Below are positions 47,301 through 59,710 of a stretch of DNA of 64,000 nucleotides, piece after piece. A model generated the notes under the pieces. That model saw only the letters and a list, made by a program, of their open reading frames with translations. It searched no databases and had not been told where the DNA came from. The stretch lies in assembly GCA_026874595.1 (NCBI GenBank), contig CM049310.1:30693558-30757557 (forward strand). The letters run 5' to 3'. The first letter of the stretch is position 1. The number at the start of each line of letters is the position of its first letter. Both the position numbers and the translations under genes were made by a program. The stretch comes from Sipunculus nudus (Eukaryota; Annelida; Sipuncula; Golfingiida; Sipunculidae).

Positions 47301-49376
47301 ACGTGAGTCTACCCCCACCAGGATCCTAATAAACTTTTAAAGGCTACGTGAGTCTACCCCCAACAGAATCCTAATAAACTTTCAAAGGCTACGTGAGCCT
47401 ACCCCACCAAGATCCTTATCAAATTTCAAAGGCTACGTGAGTCTACCCCCACCAGGATCCTAATGAACTTTCAAAGGCTTCGTGAGTCTACCCCACCAGG
47501 ATCCTAATAAACTTTCAAAGGCTACGTGAGTCTACCCCACCAGGATCCTAATAAACTTTCAAAGGCTACGTGAGTCTACCCCAACCAGGATCCTAATCAA
47601 CTTTCACAGGCTACGTGAGTCTACCCCCACCAGGATCCTAATAAACTTTCAAAGGCTACGTGAGTCTACCCCACCAGGATCCTAATAAACTTTCAAAGGC
47701 AACGTGAGCCTACCCCACCAAGATCTTTATCAAATTTCAAAGGCTACGTGAGTCTACCCCACCAGGATCCTTATAAACTTTCAAAGGCTACTTGAGTCTA
47801 CCCCCACCAGGATCCTAATCAACTTTCACAGGCTACGTGATTCTACCCCACCAGGATCCTAATAAACTTTCAAAGGCTACGTGAGTCTACCCCCACTAGG
47901 ATCCTAATCAACTTTCATAGGCTACGTGATTCTACCCCACCAGGATTCTAATAAACTTTTAAAAGACTACGTGATTCTACCCCACCAGGATCCTAATAAA
48001 CTTTCAAAGGCTACGTGATTCTACCCCCACCAGAATCCTAATCAACTTTCAAAGACTACGTGAGTCTACCCCACAAGGATCCTAATCAACTTTCAAAGGC
48101 TACGCGAGTCTACCCCCACCAGGATCCTAATCAACTTTCAAAGGCTACGTGATTCTACCCCACCAGGATCCTAATCAACTTTCAAAGTCTACGTGATTCT
48201 ACCCCACCAGGATCCTAATCAACTTTCAAAGGCTACGTGAGTCTACCCCCACCAGAATCCTAATCAACTTTCACAGGCTACGTGATTCTACACCACCAGG
48301 ATCCTAATAAACTTTTAAAGGCTACGTGAGTGTACCCCCACCAGAATCCTAATCAACTTTCACAGGCTACGTGATTCTACCTCACCAGGATCCTAATAAA
48401 CTTTCAAAGGCTACGTGAGTCTACCCCCACCAGGATCCTAATAAACTTTCAAAGGCTACGTGAGCCTACCCCACCAGGATCCTAATCAACTTTCAAAGGC
48501 TACGCGAGTCTACCCCACCAGGATCCTAATCAACTTTCAAAGGCTACGTGATTCTACCCCACTAGGATCCTAATCAACTTTCAAAGGCTACGTGAGTCTA
48601 CCCCCACCAGAATCCTAATCAACTTTCACAGGCTACGTGATTCTACCCCACCAGGATCCTAATAAACTTTTAAAGGCTACGTGAGTGTACCCCCACCAGA
48701 ATCCTAATAAACTTTCAAAGGCTACGTGAGTCTACCCCCACCAGGATCCTAATAAACTTTCAAAGGCTACGTGAGCCTACCCCACCAGGATCCTAATCAA
48801 CTTTCAAAGGCTACGCGAGTCTACCCCACCAGGATCCTAATCAAATTTCAAAGGCTACGTGAGCCTACCCCACCAAGATCCTTATCAAATTTCAAAGGCT
48901 ACGTGAGTCTACCCCCACCAGGATCCTAATCAACTGTCAAAGGCTACGCGAGTCTACCCCACCAAGATCCTAATCAACTTTCACAGGCTACGTGATTCTA
49001 CCCCACCAGGATCCTAATAAACTTTCAAAGGCTACGTTAGTCTACCCCACCAAGATCCTTATCAAATTTCAAAGGCTACGTGAGTCTACCCCCACCAGGA
49101 TCCTAATAAACTTTCAAAGGCTATGTGAGCCTACCCCCACCAAGATCCTAATCAACTTTCAAAGGCTACGTTTGTCTACCACCACCAGAATCCTAATAAA
49201 CTTTCAAAGGCTACGTGAGTCTACCCCCACCAGGATCCTAATAAACTTTCAAAGGCTATGTGAGTCACCCCCACCAAGATCCTAATCAACTTTCAAAGGC
49301 TACGTTTGTCTACCACCACCAGTATCCTAATAAACTTTCAAAGGCTACGTGAGTCCACCCCCCACCAGGATCCTAA
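44322..49376. repeat. Large 44-45 bp satellite array, about 5 kb
   Basis: About 113 copies of GATCCTAATAAACTTTCAAA followed by GGCTACGTGAGTCTACCCCC and ACCAG, with four or five C residues giving the 44/45-bp lengths. Common variants are AATCAACTTTC, TTATCAAATTTC, GTGATTC and GTGAGCC. Higher-order structure is visible: the rare GTGAGTGTACC variant recurs about 356 bp apart (48331 and 48687), and GTTTGTCTACCACC recurs about 134 bp apart near 49170 and 49304. An 18-C expansion lies at about 45390. Open frames at 45479-45730 and 48992-49285 are repeat products. Confidence 0.97.
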
Positions 49377-50902
49377 TCAAAGTTTATTTATGTTTATTTA
49401 CGACCCCGATGGCTGGTCCACAGCTGGTTTAGTTTTAGAACAATAACGGCCCATAATGGCCCCGGCCCTCGACCGGGAATCTTGGTATACCACAAAATGG
49501 ACAAGAAGGTTAAAAATTATAAACATATCATGATAATGAATTTTTAATATACTTTCCCTTGGGTGTCACCCCGTTTACAAAATGTGATCAAGATTCCTTC
49601 CGAATATTCGAGGAAAAAGGGGCAATATAACAGCTTCCCGCATGGCAGAGGAATTATAATAATTCATGATAATAATGTCCACGCGGCTATTCTGCCAATT
49701 AACCCTTTACTGTTTACAAGCCACTAAAGAGCACTCTAAATGGGCAACTAGAATGTCATGATATGTATAGATTCTTTAAAGACAAAAATATTGCATATTA
49801 TTTCTAAGTTTCAATGATTTTCAATTATCTTCAGCATACCTTCTTAGTGGGAACTGTTGAAAATTTGATAAAGATACAAAAAAAGCTTGAAAAGATATGG
49901 CTGTTAGTGTAAATATAAATAGTGTCAGAATTTGTCGGAAATCTAAAATAAATGTAAACAGTAAAGGGTTAAACAATTGAATTAAAACCACATCTACTAC
50001 TTACAATTCGTGTCCATTTTGACAATGTCTAACAATAAGGTGATGAACCATGATATGCCGCTTGTTTAATAATAAACGGCAATTAACTTGAATACAAAAG
50101 ATTTCGTAATCATTTTATATATGAATAAAACCCCTTGGAAGTGTTTTAATTGTTTGTCCACCGCTTTAAATTTGACGACTGCTCTGAATGGCTCAGTGTA
50201 CTCCCTGGACTGGGACTGTAATCGGTGCTAAAGCTTGAAAAGTATGATTGACTGCCTTCAAAAGGACCTTAACGAACGTCAAAGAACACATTGCCAAGAA
50301 CAAACCGACACAGACAGAAATATAAGCTTTAATTAGAATGCAGAAAGTTCACTGAAAATAATTAATTTTATCTTTCCTTTTCTTCATCGTAATTACACCT
50401 CGCAGTAAAGCTGCTAGTAGGAATCGAAAATCATTGCCTTTAATGGCCTTAAGTGATTATGGTAAAACCACACATAAATTACTAACCTATTTAAACTATT
50501 TAATAATAATTGGTGATTACTTTTACTACATCGATTATATATGCTATGACTCCTTCTTCATCAACTGATAATAAGAGCTATGATAAATACTTGATATAAG
50601 TTAATCGTCTGTTGAAAGTTGCTGAATATGCTACCGAGTTTCAATTTTTCCTGGTAATGGTCACAGTATATAAAGTGACAAAAGAATTGTGCCCGATTAG
50701 TAGTAAATTTAAATCAAGTGAAATCACAGTGGCATCAATTCTATTTGTGACTGCTTCATTAATTTTTTTTAAATGCACGTCTTATAACTGGAAAACTATG
50801 ATATGGTTGGTAACTATCGATGTATAACTTGACTGCTATTAAATATTGATTGTCACTAGGATACAGCGCTTTAAAAAAACACTGGGAATGAAAGCATTAC
50901 TT
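49377..50902. other. Region between the satellite and the first-exon candidate, possible intron
   Basis: If the minus-strand exon at 50905 is real, this is the start of its first intron. The segment just after the satellite (TTTATTTACGACCCCGATGG onward) resembles a short dispersed repeat. No exon was seen. Confidence 0.35.
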
Positions 50903-50904
50903 AC

Positions 50905-51118
50905 CCTTGATGACGTGTAAGATCTGTTTGTTCCGTGGTCAGCAGAGATATGTGGGATGCTAGCTGACAGACAAAGAATATATAGCTTACTGTGACGTGT
51001 GAACTCAGGTGTCAGAGATTTGCGGGGAACCAGACCGAGGCTTGGCCTGTCGTCTGCTTCGCTCAGTTACGCCTGCGCCAGTGATAACATCTCAACACCA
51101 ACCAGGTGCTGATCGGAA
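50905..51118 (-). other. Probable non-coding first exon on the minus strand
   Basis: Downstream of a TATA box the minus strand runs about 210 bp to CATCAAGG followed by a perfect GTAAGTAAT donor (GT at 50903-50904). The exon is GC-richer than its flanks. It contains only a tiny upstream frame, MLSLAQA with a stop (51067-51090), so the main start should lie in a later exon. That exon lies at lower coordinates, perhaps beyond the 5-kb satellite or outside the window. The gene identity is unknown. A second possible donor (CACAGTAAGC) lies inside the exon. Confidence 0.4.
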
Positions 51119-51140
51119 AGCGGAGTCTTTATTCCAGCTC

Positions 51141-51204
51141 CTTTATAACACAGCCCTGCGATATATGAGGACTTATTAGACGGATTGCTAGCATTTTGGC
51201 GGGA
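51141..51204 (-). promoter_or_regulatory. TATA-box core promoter with E2F-like site (minus strand)
   Basis: TTATAAAGG lies on the minus strand at about 51140-51148 (TATAAA at 51142-51147), giving an expected start near 51115. About 50 bp further upstream, TTTTGGCGGGA on the + strand (51194-51204) is a good E2F-type motif. The pairing with a consensus donor 240 bp downstream supports a true promoter. Confidence 0.4.
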
Positions 51205-53498
51205 GATGAAGTCAGGAGTGTCGTTTGCAGAGGCAGACGAACTCTCAACCCTTTGTTTGTATGGCCGTGTCAGGTGGTACTGTTGATGTGAGTGGCTGCT
51301 ATCTACTGAAGAAAAAAGTCAATCTAATTAGTCCCTATGAACAGCACTGCTATGAATATAAGCAAATTTAGTTTTCTACTCTGCCTTCAAATATAATTGA
51401 ATAAATCTAATACTTGCGCCTACGTTATCACAGTTTTGAAATCTCCTGTGACATATATTACAGCTTCTGGCACATACATTTTTAAAAAGGAGAGTTAAGT
51501 ACGATGTACTAGGCTTCGGGGTCTGTGCGCGCTGTTAAAGCAAGTTCTCATGAAGATCTTTCCGAAGTTAATGAGCTGCACCGTGATGCTCCATTTAGCA
51601 AATTTTCATGGATTATTTCTGGCTATCTATATGTTTAAGCGACTGCCCCGTTTTCACTGTATATAAAACCCGTAGATACATGTAGACTGTATTAGCAAAA
51701 TTATGGAACTGGGACATCTTTATGGCATCGCTCCTTTCTTGCCAGCATTATGTGGCCCTTGTTAACTACTCATCCAGCTCCGTTGATATAACATACAGGT
51801 AATACCTATGGTAGGTGCTGTTGTAGATTTTTATTATATGAATTAGAAATTATCAGATTGGTGTATTGTATATTTATAATCAGTAACAAAATAAACTACA
51901 GCTAAAATGTCTCAGGATTCCAGTTCAGCTGTATGAAAGTTCCGACTTCCGACTCGAGTCATTGGCTGAAATTGATTGGCATCGACTTTTATCACTATTG
52001 AATAGAGCACTGATGTTCCGTTTAAAGGCAGTTTCATAGAAAACGGAAAGGTAGTTTATTGACTTTTAGACAGTGCCGGAATGGAAAACATTTTTGGTTG
52101 GGGCCAAGGGCTCACAGCGCTGGATAAACAGGAGACAATGAAGCTCATTCAATGGGTCGGTGTACCCTATGGCCCACACAGCGCCATGTTGTTTGTCAAA
52201 TCTCGGAAAACACATATGATCAATTATGAATCTGTTTTGGTCAACTGCATGCAGAGGACATATTCCGGCATATCGAATGTTCAAAATATTTGAATGTATC
52301 TCTGTTCATTTTTCCTTTTCGGTAAAATGAACCATTCTGGCTGATTCAATATGCAATCAACCTTTTTGTCTGTGTGTCAACACGGGCTCAGGTAACTTGT
52401 GTACTGATAGCCTGTAGATAAAACCTTACACATCAGTCACTGGGGTGTTTTTTTTTAATTTGTCCGAGGGCACAGCCGGAAAAATTGCCCCCCCCCCCCC
52501 CAAGCATGTTCAAATTTGTTCAAACTGTCGCATTATGTCGAGCAGTGTTTTAAGACCAAATTAGAGTGGTGTACAAAAAAAAAACAGAATCATGATGAAC
52601 CGTGATCGAGATTATTGAAACCATGTATTCATGTATTTCTATCATTGATGATTTAGATTTGTTGACTAAAGGTAACCTGAACTTTGTCCGTCGTCATTCC
52701 GTTCCTTAAAGGTTCATCATGATTTGCAACAGTATGTGTATTAGCCCGGCAGCGGACTATGTCCAATACAGCTTGGTTCTTTTTCGTTGTTATGGGTTTT
52801 TTTTGGGTGCGAGTTCAATCACCCCACGTATTTGTTTACCATAGCAAGACTGCTGACCAGAGGGGCGTCCGAGCCACGGAACAAACAGTTTTTTCAACGT
52901 TATTCAACGTTACACTAACTAAGCATCTAATGATTTTTACAACTCCAACGACGACTAAATTTATTTTTCAGTGAAATTTAGTCTCGACTTAATTTCTGTG
53001 TCCTAAATGAGCCTCCGTAGGAAACCAATACCTTTTTTGTGGTCATTATTTTAAAGCAGAAATTTTAAGCTTCATAGTTAAAACTTGTAAATTTATTGCA
53101 ATGTGTTGAAAAAATATGGCCTTAAGGATATGATATAGGCACAACATGACCGAACCGATATTGATCTGTTAAATTCAGAAATGGCGAGGGACACCAATCT
53201 ATATGGTTCCAACAAAACGCGTGGAAAACAGAAATTGGGCGGTCAACTGGTCTGATACCACGAACACAAACGTTGTTTAATTTATGTGTAAAATGCATTG
53301 CCGGGAAACATTTCATTAGAGACATTAAATATACGGATTTGTTTTAGGGCAGATTAAAAAGAAATTACAACAGCCATCCCACCTGCTGATTTCATTCGCG
53401 TTGTTAGCTCGGCTACCACTGGAACGGAGAAATATGATACTCAAAAGGAAATAAAAACAAAACTATACCAGGCTTTATGCAAATAAAAACATTTTATC
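51205..53498. other. Intergenic stretch, no supported gene
   Basis: Overlapping frames on both strands at 52066-52293 lack support. A C run lies at about 52489-52501. Confidence 0.4.
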
Positions 53499-53563
53499 GA
53501 TAACCTTATCAGAACCTGGTCGGATGATCGATAACCTTATCAGAACCTGGTCGGATGATCGAT
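53499..53563. repeat. Perfect 31-bp tandem duplication
   Basis: CGATAACCTTATCAGAACCT followed by GGTCGGATGAT occurs twice in a row without mismatch, which marks a recent duplication. Confidence 0.95.
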
Positions 53564-54554
53564 ATAAACATTTCTATGGATGGCCTTAATAATGACAACA
53601 AGATCCAACAAAGTAAACACTAACAACAAAATAAACTGGATAGTAGAAGCTCGAATATTTCAAAAGAGGAAACATTTCACTCCTCCTGAACAACCCTATA
53701 TAATCCTCTTCTTTAAATGGTAGTATAAAAGAAGTAAAAAATTTCTGAATCATAATAAAACCCTTTGCCGTTTCTTACAATGGAGTGACGACACATTTTC
53801 AAGTTCTTGTATTTTCCTCAAAAAATAGGCTTCCTAAGGGGAGCTCATTTTTTTAAATAAACAGTGATCCAAAAAACTTGAAAGTATATGTAATAAATGT
53901 TGTATAATTGAAAATTTGGTAAAAAAAACTTTTATCAGTAAGAGTAATTAATCATTGAAGTATAATTATGGAAACTGATGCAAGGTTATTAAATAGCTGA
54001 ACACCTCCGGAGATTTCTGGTCAACGATGGCTCGGCCAATCTGTGGTCCCGCATTTAGAAAGCCCTCAACTCCATAAGGCCTGATAATTATAGATATGAA
54101 TCATCATTACATAGTGCAGAGCATCACTTGAAACATGGAAAAATATGAACTCGTCCGCATCATATAAGATTTTTTTTGTGCACACGAGAGACTGAGGGAT
54201 TAAAAGTCCTTCACTCCAAAAATCATATTATCTATCATCTTTACCTATGTTATTACTTCATTTAGGACACCCTTCCCTCAAAATATCAACATAGAAAGAA
54301 AAATATTCTACCCCAGAAATCATACAAAAAAAATTTGGAATGAGACTACTATGAGAGACTGAGGGAATTATCGTAGATATAACGAAAAAGAAAGCAGGTT
54401 GATATATTTCGATGAAAGCATTTAGCATAGAAACCACTTTAGCCTTTGTTCGTTGTATTGTTTTTCAGCAAATTAACGCAAAATGTAATAAACAGATTTT
54501 TGTAGCAAAAAAAAATTGTAGAGGAGTAGAGTAAAACTTCATCCGTAATCAATT
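53564..54554. other. Intergenic stretch, nothing recognised
   Basis: AT-rich, with several A runs and no open frame of note. GAGAGACTGAGGGA occurs twice (about 54186 and 54353). Confidence 0.4.
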
Positions 54555-56040
54555 ACATTTTTGGAGGTAATCAGAATCACCATGGTATATTTTTTCTGAA
54601 GTGCCATAATCACAAAGGAATAATTATAAGGGGCTATTCCTTTGTCCCAGAGTAGAAGCCGCCCATTCGTATGCAGTTGTTCTGATGAACTCGTGTTTCT
54701 GAACCATGAAAATGTATTATATGATCCATGCACGTATGAACTAACGACTGATTAGTAGATACTGGCGGGGGTTTCAAAGTCCTCAAGAGATTGAGGACCC
54801 TTAGAAGTGTGTGCAATCCCACCTTTCCCCCTGGGGGGGGGGGGGCTTCCTGTTGAAAAAAAATACTTTTTTTTCAAACAACCCATAAATCGGCCGAACT
54901 ATTAAAACCATGGTTATTATGGAAAGATACTTCTGAATGAATAAAAATCAACATACCTGTAAACCTATAAAACGGTAACGGGTCTCAGCTCTTTGTGTCC
55001 ACTCAACGGAATAGTGCTCCCTATTAAAAGATTCATGTGGTTCCGCGCCGGAATTTAAAATCTTTACCTCCTTTTGACAAGGTAAAAATTCTTAACAGGC
55101 GATATAATGGAAATGGGGTTTAGAGGGGATTACTGGTCGCCTCCTGAAAATAGTGTGTCATGCGAAAAATGTTTTGCTGAACATTTGTACAGGCTTAGGG
55201 TAAAGACATATCAATAGTCTATTTCGTTTTGGAGGTAATAAGAATCACCACAATATATATTTTCTTATAAACCATTATGACAATGGACCATTCCTTTGTC
55301 TCCGTGTGGAGGCCACCCATTCGTATTTATTTGTTCTGCCACTCACTCGTAAGGTGAACTCATGTTACTGAAGCATGACAGTGTTCATACATGAAACGCA
55401 TACACGTCAACTGACTGATATTAAAGGAGATTCTGGTGGAGGTCTGTACGCCCTGACTACAGAATCTAGTTTGTTAAAAATTTTAAGATGTACTGGTGAT
55501 ATTCTTGTTCGTGTTTCACCGTCCCTACAGACAACGGATCTTAACAAATATATGTGAACCCCGACCCCCACCCAACCCGAATGACGATTAAGTTATGGGG
55601 CTTCATTTTGAAAAAAAACTTCATAAAACACATGACTTGTCCGAACTTTTGAAACCATGGTTATCAAGGAAAGATATTTTTAATGTATAAAAAATCAACA
55701 TACCTGTAACCCATGAAAAATATGTCAAACGGTGGTCACATCAGTGCCCAGTGTTGACCAAACTGAAAAGCCCTCGCATTGAAAGAAGAGTCATGTGGTC
55801 TTTGGATTAAAAACCTTTACTTCCTTTTGAGAGAGTAAATTCCTTTAGAGGGGTTACAATTGATATGGGGGATAAATGGGGATTATAATGGACCGCGTAT
55901 TGCACGGAAATGCCTTTTTGGCAAGACGTGCGCTCTGGCCACGGTCTTATAACAGGCCAATGAAAATCTCCGAGGGCCTCCTGAAAAAGCGTCAGAGGCG
56001 TGGAGGACCTTGCAGCACAAAAGAAATAGAGGCACCTAAT
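54555..56040. repeat. Long-period (about 0.65-0.75 kb) tandem repeat, locus 2
   Basis: GGAGGTAAT(C/A)AGAATCACCA recurs at 54563 and 55231, and AATCAACATACCTGTAA recurs at about 54946 and 55696. Most of the array aligns colinearly with 16277-17310, including ATTAATCGGCCGAACTATTA-type and CAACGGATCTTAACAAATAT-type blocks. A G run lies at 54832-54844. The frame at 55375-55557, with a protease-like GDSGGG word, is a repeat product. Confidence 0.8.
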
Positions 56041-57633
56041 TGGGAAATATTAAAATTATTAATTTTTCAGCTAAATAGGGCATAATCCCGCAAAAATTAA
56101 ACAAAATTGTTTTAGAAGAGCACACCACCGATACGTCTGCCGAATTTGGAGAGTCAAATCAGAACGGAAGCAGGTAAACCGTGGTCTAGAAAAAAACCAA
56201 CTCCGTATTAATTATATAGATTAGTAAAACCAGTGTTTATTGTATATACCGTGAATGCGATATATAATGTAAAACAAAAATCAAGATTAAATCATTCCAG
56301 AAAGTAATAAAAGGAGAAAAAGGCAACAAAGAACTACAGAGGTAACCTCTAAAAGGATATCAAAGGTGCATGTTTTACAGATAATAAAATTTAATTAAGT
56401 AGGATTTATTGCATTGCATAGTAAAATGAATGTAATTTTCGTTCTTATCGTAGACTTATTTTACTGTTTTCTTAACATGTATTTGCTTTATTGCTGCGTT
56501 AATTATAACATTGAGAATAACACAGGACCAATAAGCAAAATGTTAAATAATAGATGACATCATTCAGCAATCTTTAAATCAAAAGTTCATTTCGAATAGA
56601 TGTATGTTACCCAGTTTTATTTACTACATTGATTAAAATATGTAAACTAATATCAGTGTCCATGAAAATTGAAGGACAATACAATTAGTCATGACCAGGA
56701 ATTATTGCCAATAGTGGGTCCTTTCCGTAAGTAAAACATTGGCAAAAGCTACGGCATTTTTATTATGTAATTACTGTTGGGCGTAAATTTCATTAATATT
56801 CTTCTAAAATAACTAATGTATATGCAACATATTGGAGAAGTTCTCCAGTATTATATTAAACACATATAATATATCGACCGTTATGCAAAAAGAAGTCAGT
56901 TTGCGTGGTGTATGTCCCTTTGAAAAATCTGTGTTCCATACACAAGAATTGTTTCGCATAGATTAACTGTCACCATGGCGGAGATTTTTTATTAGAGATT
57001 TCTCGGTGGTGTATGATACGTATATATATATGGCTATGAGACAAGGGGTATCTCACCGAGAGAACGATAATTGATGGTCCGTTTATCTCAGTTGCTTTGC
57101 AAAGGAGGACGTCTAACTAAATTTACGAGATGCGTCACAGATAAAATGGCTTGATTTTCCATAAAACCCCACTGTCTATGATACCTCGGCTATTCCGATA
57201 ATTTGCCAGGCATTTTCTTGATCGCTGAAGGTGCCTAGCAAACAAATCAGAACCACCGTGCCTGACAAAAAGCAACTCCGAAGTAAAACTCCAAAGACAA
57301 AATCCTGGCGAGTGGCAGAAATTACAAATTAACTAACGACAACAAATTACAAATAATTAAAAAACACATTGAAACAAACGTATTTATGCTTTGTTTAATC
57401 GGAGGGGCTTAACTCACGAGTGGATCTTATGTCACGTGACGTTGCAGAAGCAGAAATATATGGCGGTGTTTAAAAACACATTTATGTTACGGTGCACTAC
57501 CACAAATGAGCAGATTCCGGTACGGCTGAGTTTATTAGGTACTCAAAGCAGGAAACAGGGTTTCATTTGTGGTAACATTGGCTAGAAACACTGAGTAAGG
57601 CGGTCAGGAAAAAGGTCCACGGTTACTGATGAT
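56041..57633. other. Intergenic stretch, nothing recognised
   Basis: Only short frames. A small inverted repeat, TCTCGGTG / CACCGAGA, lies at about 57000-57060. Confidence 0.4.
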
Positions 57634-57669
57634 TGAAATATCGCGATACCGGTGAAATATCGCGATACC
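57634..57669. repeat. 19-bp tandem duplication carrying the palindrome TATCGCGATA
   Basis: TGAAATATCGCGATACC occurs twice with a 19-bp period. Each copy has the 10-bp palindrome TATCGCGATA (57639-57648 and 57658-57667). Confidence 0.9.
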
Positions 57670-59369
57670 CATGTTTAGATCGTGTTAAATATATGTGTTA
57701 ATGAATAACGTGATACAGTTGGACAATCTTATTGTACATAATATAAATACAAATAATAAATTATTATGTATCTTTTATTAGTTTAATAGGCATGGTTTTA
57801 TATCATTAATCAACATTAATGTTACCACCTGACCTTACATCACTTGATAAAATACGTTCAGACATTTTAGGCCATTATTTTTTAATTAATTGTTTCTCGA
57901 ACGGAGTTGAAAAAATCTAGGGCAGGATGAGGGAAAAAATAAAAATAAAAACTGAAAAAAAGTATCATCGTCAATTAACTTTGTTTTCGATTCATGCTAC
58001 TGGCCATTGTAAACTAAAATAAATAAAATAAGAGACTTTTTTAAGTTTCTTAACACTAACTTGGTATACATTGTTACCATTTTCTGTATAATAGGTAGTG
58101 GTTTAATAATCTCAAATCCTGTTGTATGTTCTTCAAAGTATTTATTTTTATGCAAAATTTCACTTAACACTCAATTGAGCATGGTAAAATCAAATCTGAG
58201 TCATTGGCAACAGTTTTAAATATCAAACATAAACATAAACTATTTTAACAAAAAGATCATTAACACATCTTCAATTATCTATGAGAAGCCTATCTACGTG
58301 AACAAAAATAAATTCCCCACATATATAAATGAAAATAATATGATCATAACAGTCAACATCCAAATGAAAGGTGTCAAATATAGGACATTAAGGATATCCA
58401 GGATAATTTTACAATCTAAAATACTTTTTTTTCAGATAACAACAGTTAATGATTTGATACATTTTTTTTTAAATCATGGTGTTTGGCATTCATTTTTTGT
58501 CAGAGGAACGTTACCCATTGAGAAGAACTTACCAGAGATGTTACAGAGATGTTAAAATGAAAAAAAATGAATGCCTTTATATTATTCCAGGAATCTGTCA
58601 CAAAATTTCATTGTAAAGCTTTCTCTCTTAATTTATAAACAGGTAAAAAAGACAACCCCATTTTAAAATAAAAATACTAAATCAACAATATTTAAAGTCT
58701 GAATACCTTAAGAGTAAATAATAAGAACCTTGAAAATAAAATTTTACCATGCAACCTATGTTTCGCTCACATAAAGATAAACCCACCGTCATTTCCCCCT
58801 ATAAAATTACTTAATATAAAAAAGAAAAGAAAATCATTATAGTTTCTTGTCATGCAGGTACTCTGTTGACAGATGCTAGATATAGGACTTTGCCATTTGT
58901 TACATAATTTTGAAGAACAATTGTATTGCAATCAAAGAGCAAACTGTCTGTTCAATGTAAGATTAATTATATATTTCACAATAAGACTTTCACCCTTCAT
59001 TGGAATATGAAAAAAAAAACACTGCGTGTTTTATGAAATACCAACAACCGTATATTTCTATCTTATTCCGCGGATTCAGTTAGAAAACTAGTGCTCTAAA
59101 TCCTTCAAATCCTCGCTGAACTCGCACTGCGGCTTTAGATAGATGATTCTCATGATGTTACTATCGTGGTATTAACGGGCGATAACGGGAAGCTGACGGT
59201 CATTCTCGAGAGGAAATAGACGGAAAGGCCGATTCGAGTGAACTATATTCTTTATCTATTGTACAAAAGGAACTAATGAATTCCGACATGTGTTTAACTT
59301 TACAATCATAATTGATAAACTTTTATGATAAAGTGTGAGAGCCCAATTCTGGACTTGACTTCGTAAATA
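57670..59369. other. AT-rich intergenic stretch, no gene seen
   Basis: Very AT-rich to about 59000, then GC-richer with no exon that I can assign. Confidence 0.4.
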
Positions 59370-59710
59370 TATCGGCTTGAATGACCGACAGCGACGCCGT
59401 GCAAGGTCCGTTACCTGGCGATGTCAGTCCCCGTAGCATTTAGATAAGTATGTGGATGTATCACTTTTAAAAATATATATATTCACTTGGTGTCTGTTAT
59501 TTCTCATCATTTATATGTTCTCTTTTAAATATTATTAAAAAGAATACGTAATTGTCATTATGCCGGCTGGATTGACCGACCGCTACTGCTAGTTCGTGCA
59601 AGCTTCGTCACCTGACGATGTCAATACCTTTTGGCATTTAGGTACACATGCGGATGTATCACTCAATAAATTATATAAATCCCTTTCTGTGTGTTATTTC
59701 TCGTCATTGT
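59370..59710. repeat. Diverged direct repeat, two copies of about 190 bp
   Basis: Shared blocks in order are GACCGAC, CGTGCAAG, ACCTG(G/A)CGATGTCA, GCATTTAG, GCGGATGTATCAC or TGGATGTATCAC, and GTGT(C/G)TGTTATTTCTC. The copies start near 59380 and 59574. Confidence 0.8.

Noticed and set aside
45479-49285. INFQRLRESTPTR-type repeat protein
   Set aside because: The frame survives only where consecutive units are 45 bp; 44-bp units break it throughout the array.
44322-49376. CRISPR array
   Set aside because: There are no unique spacers; units are contiguous 44-45 bp copies in a eukaryotic genome.
52066-52293. Overlapping 70-72 codon frames on both strands
   Set aside because: Near-complete overlap on opposite strands and no domain suggest chance.
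55420-55460. GDSGGG motif suggesting a trypsin-like serine protease
   Set aside because: It sits in the 0.7-kb tandem repeat, the homologous place in the other unit does not encode it, and no His or Asp catalytic regions are near.
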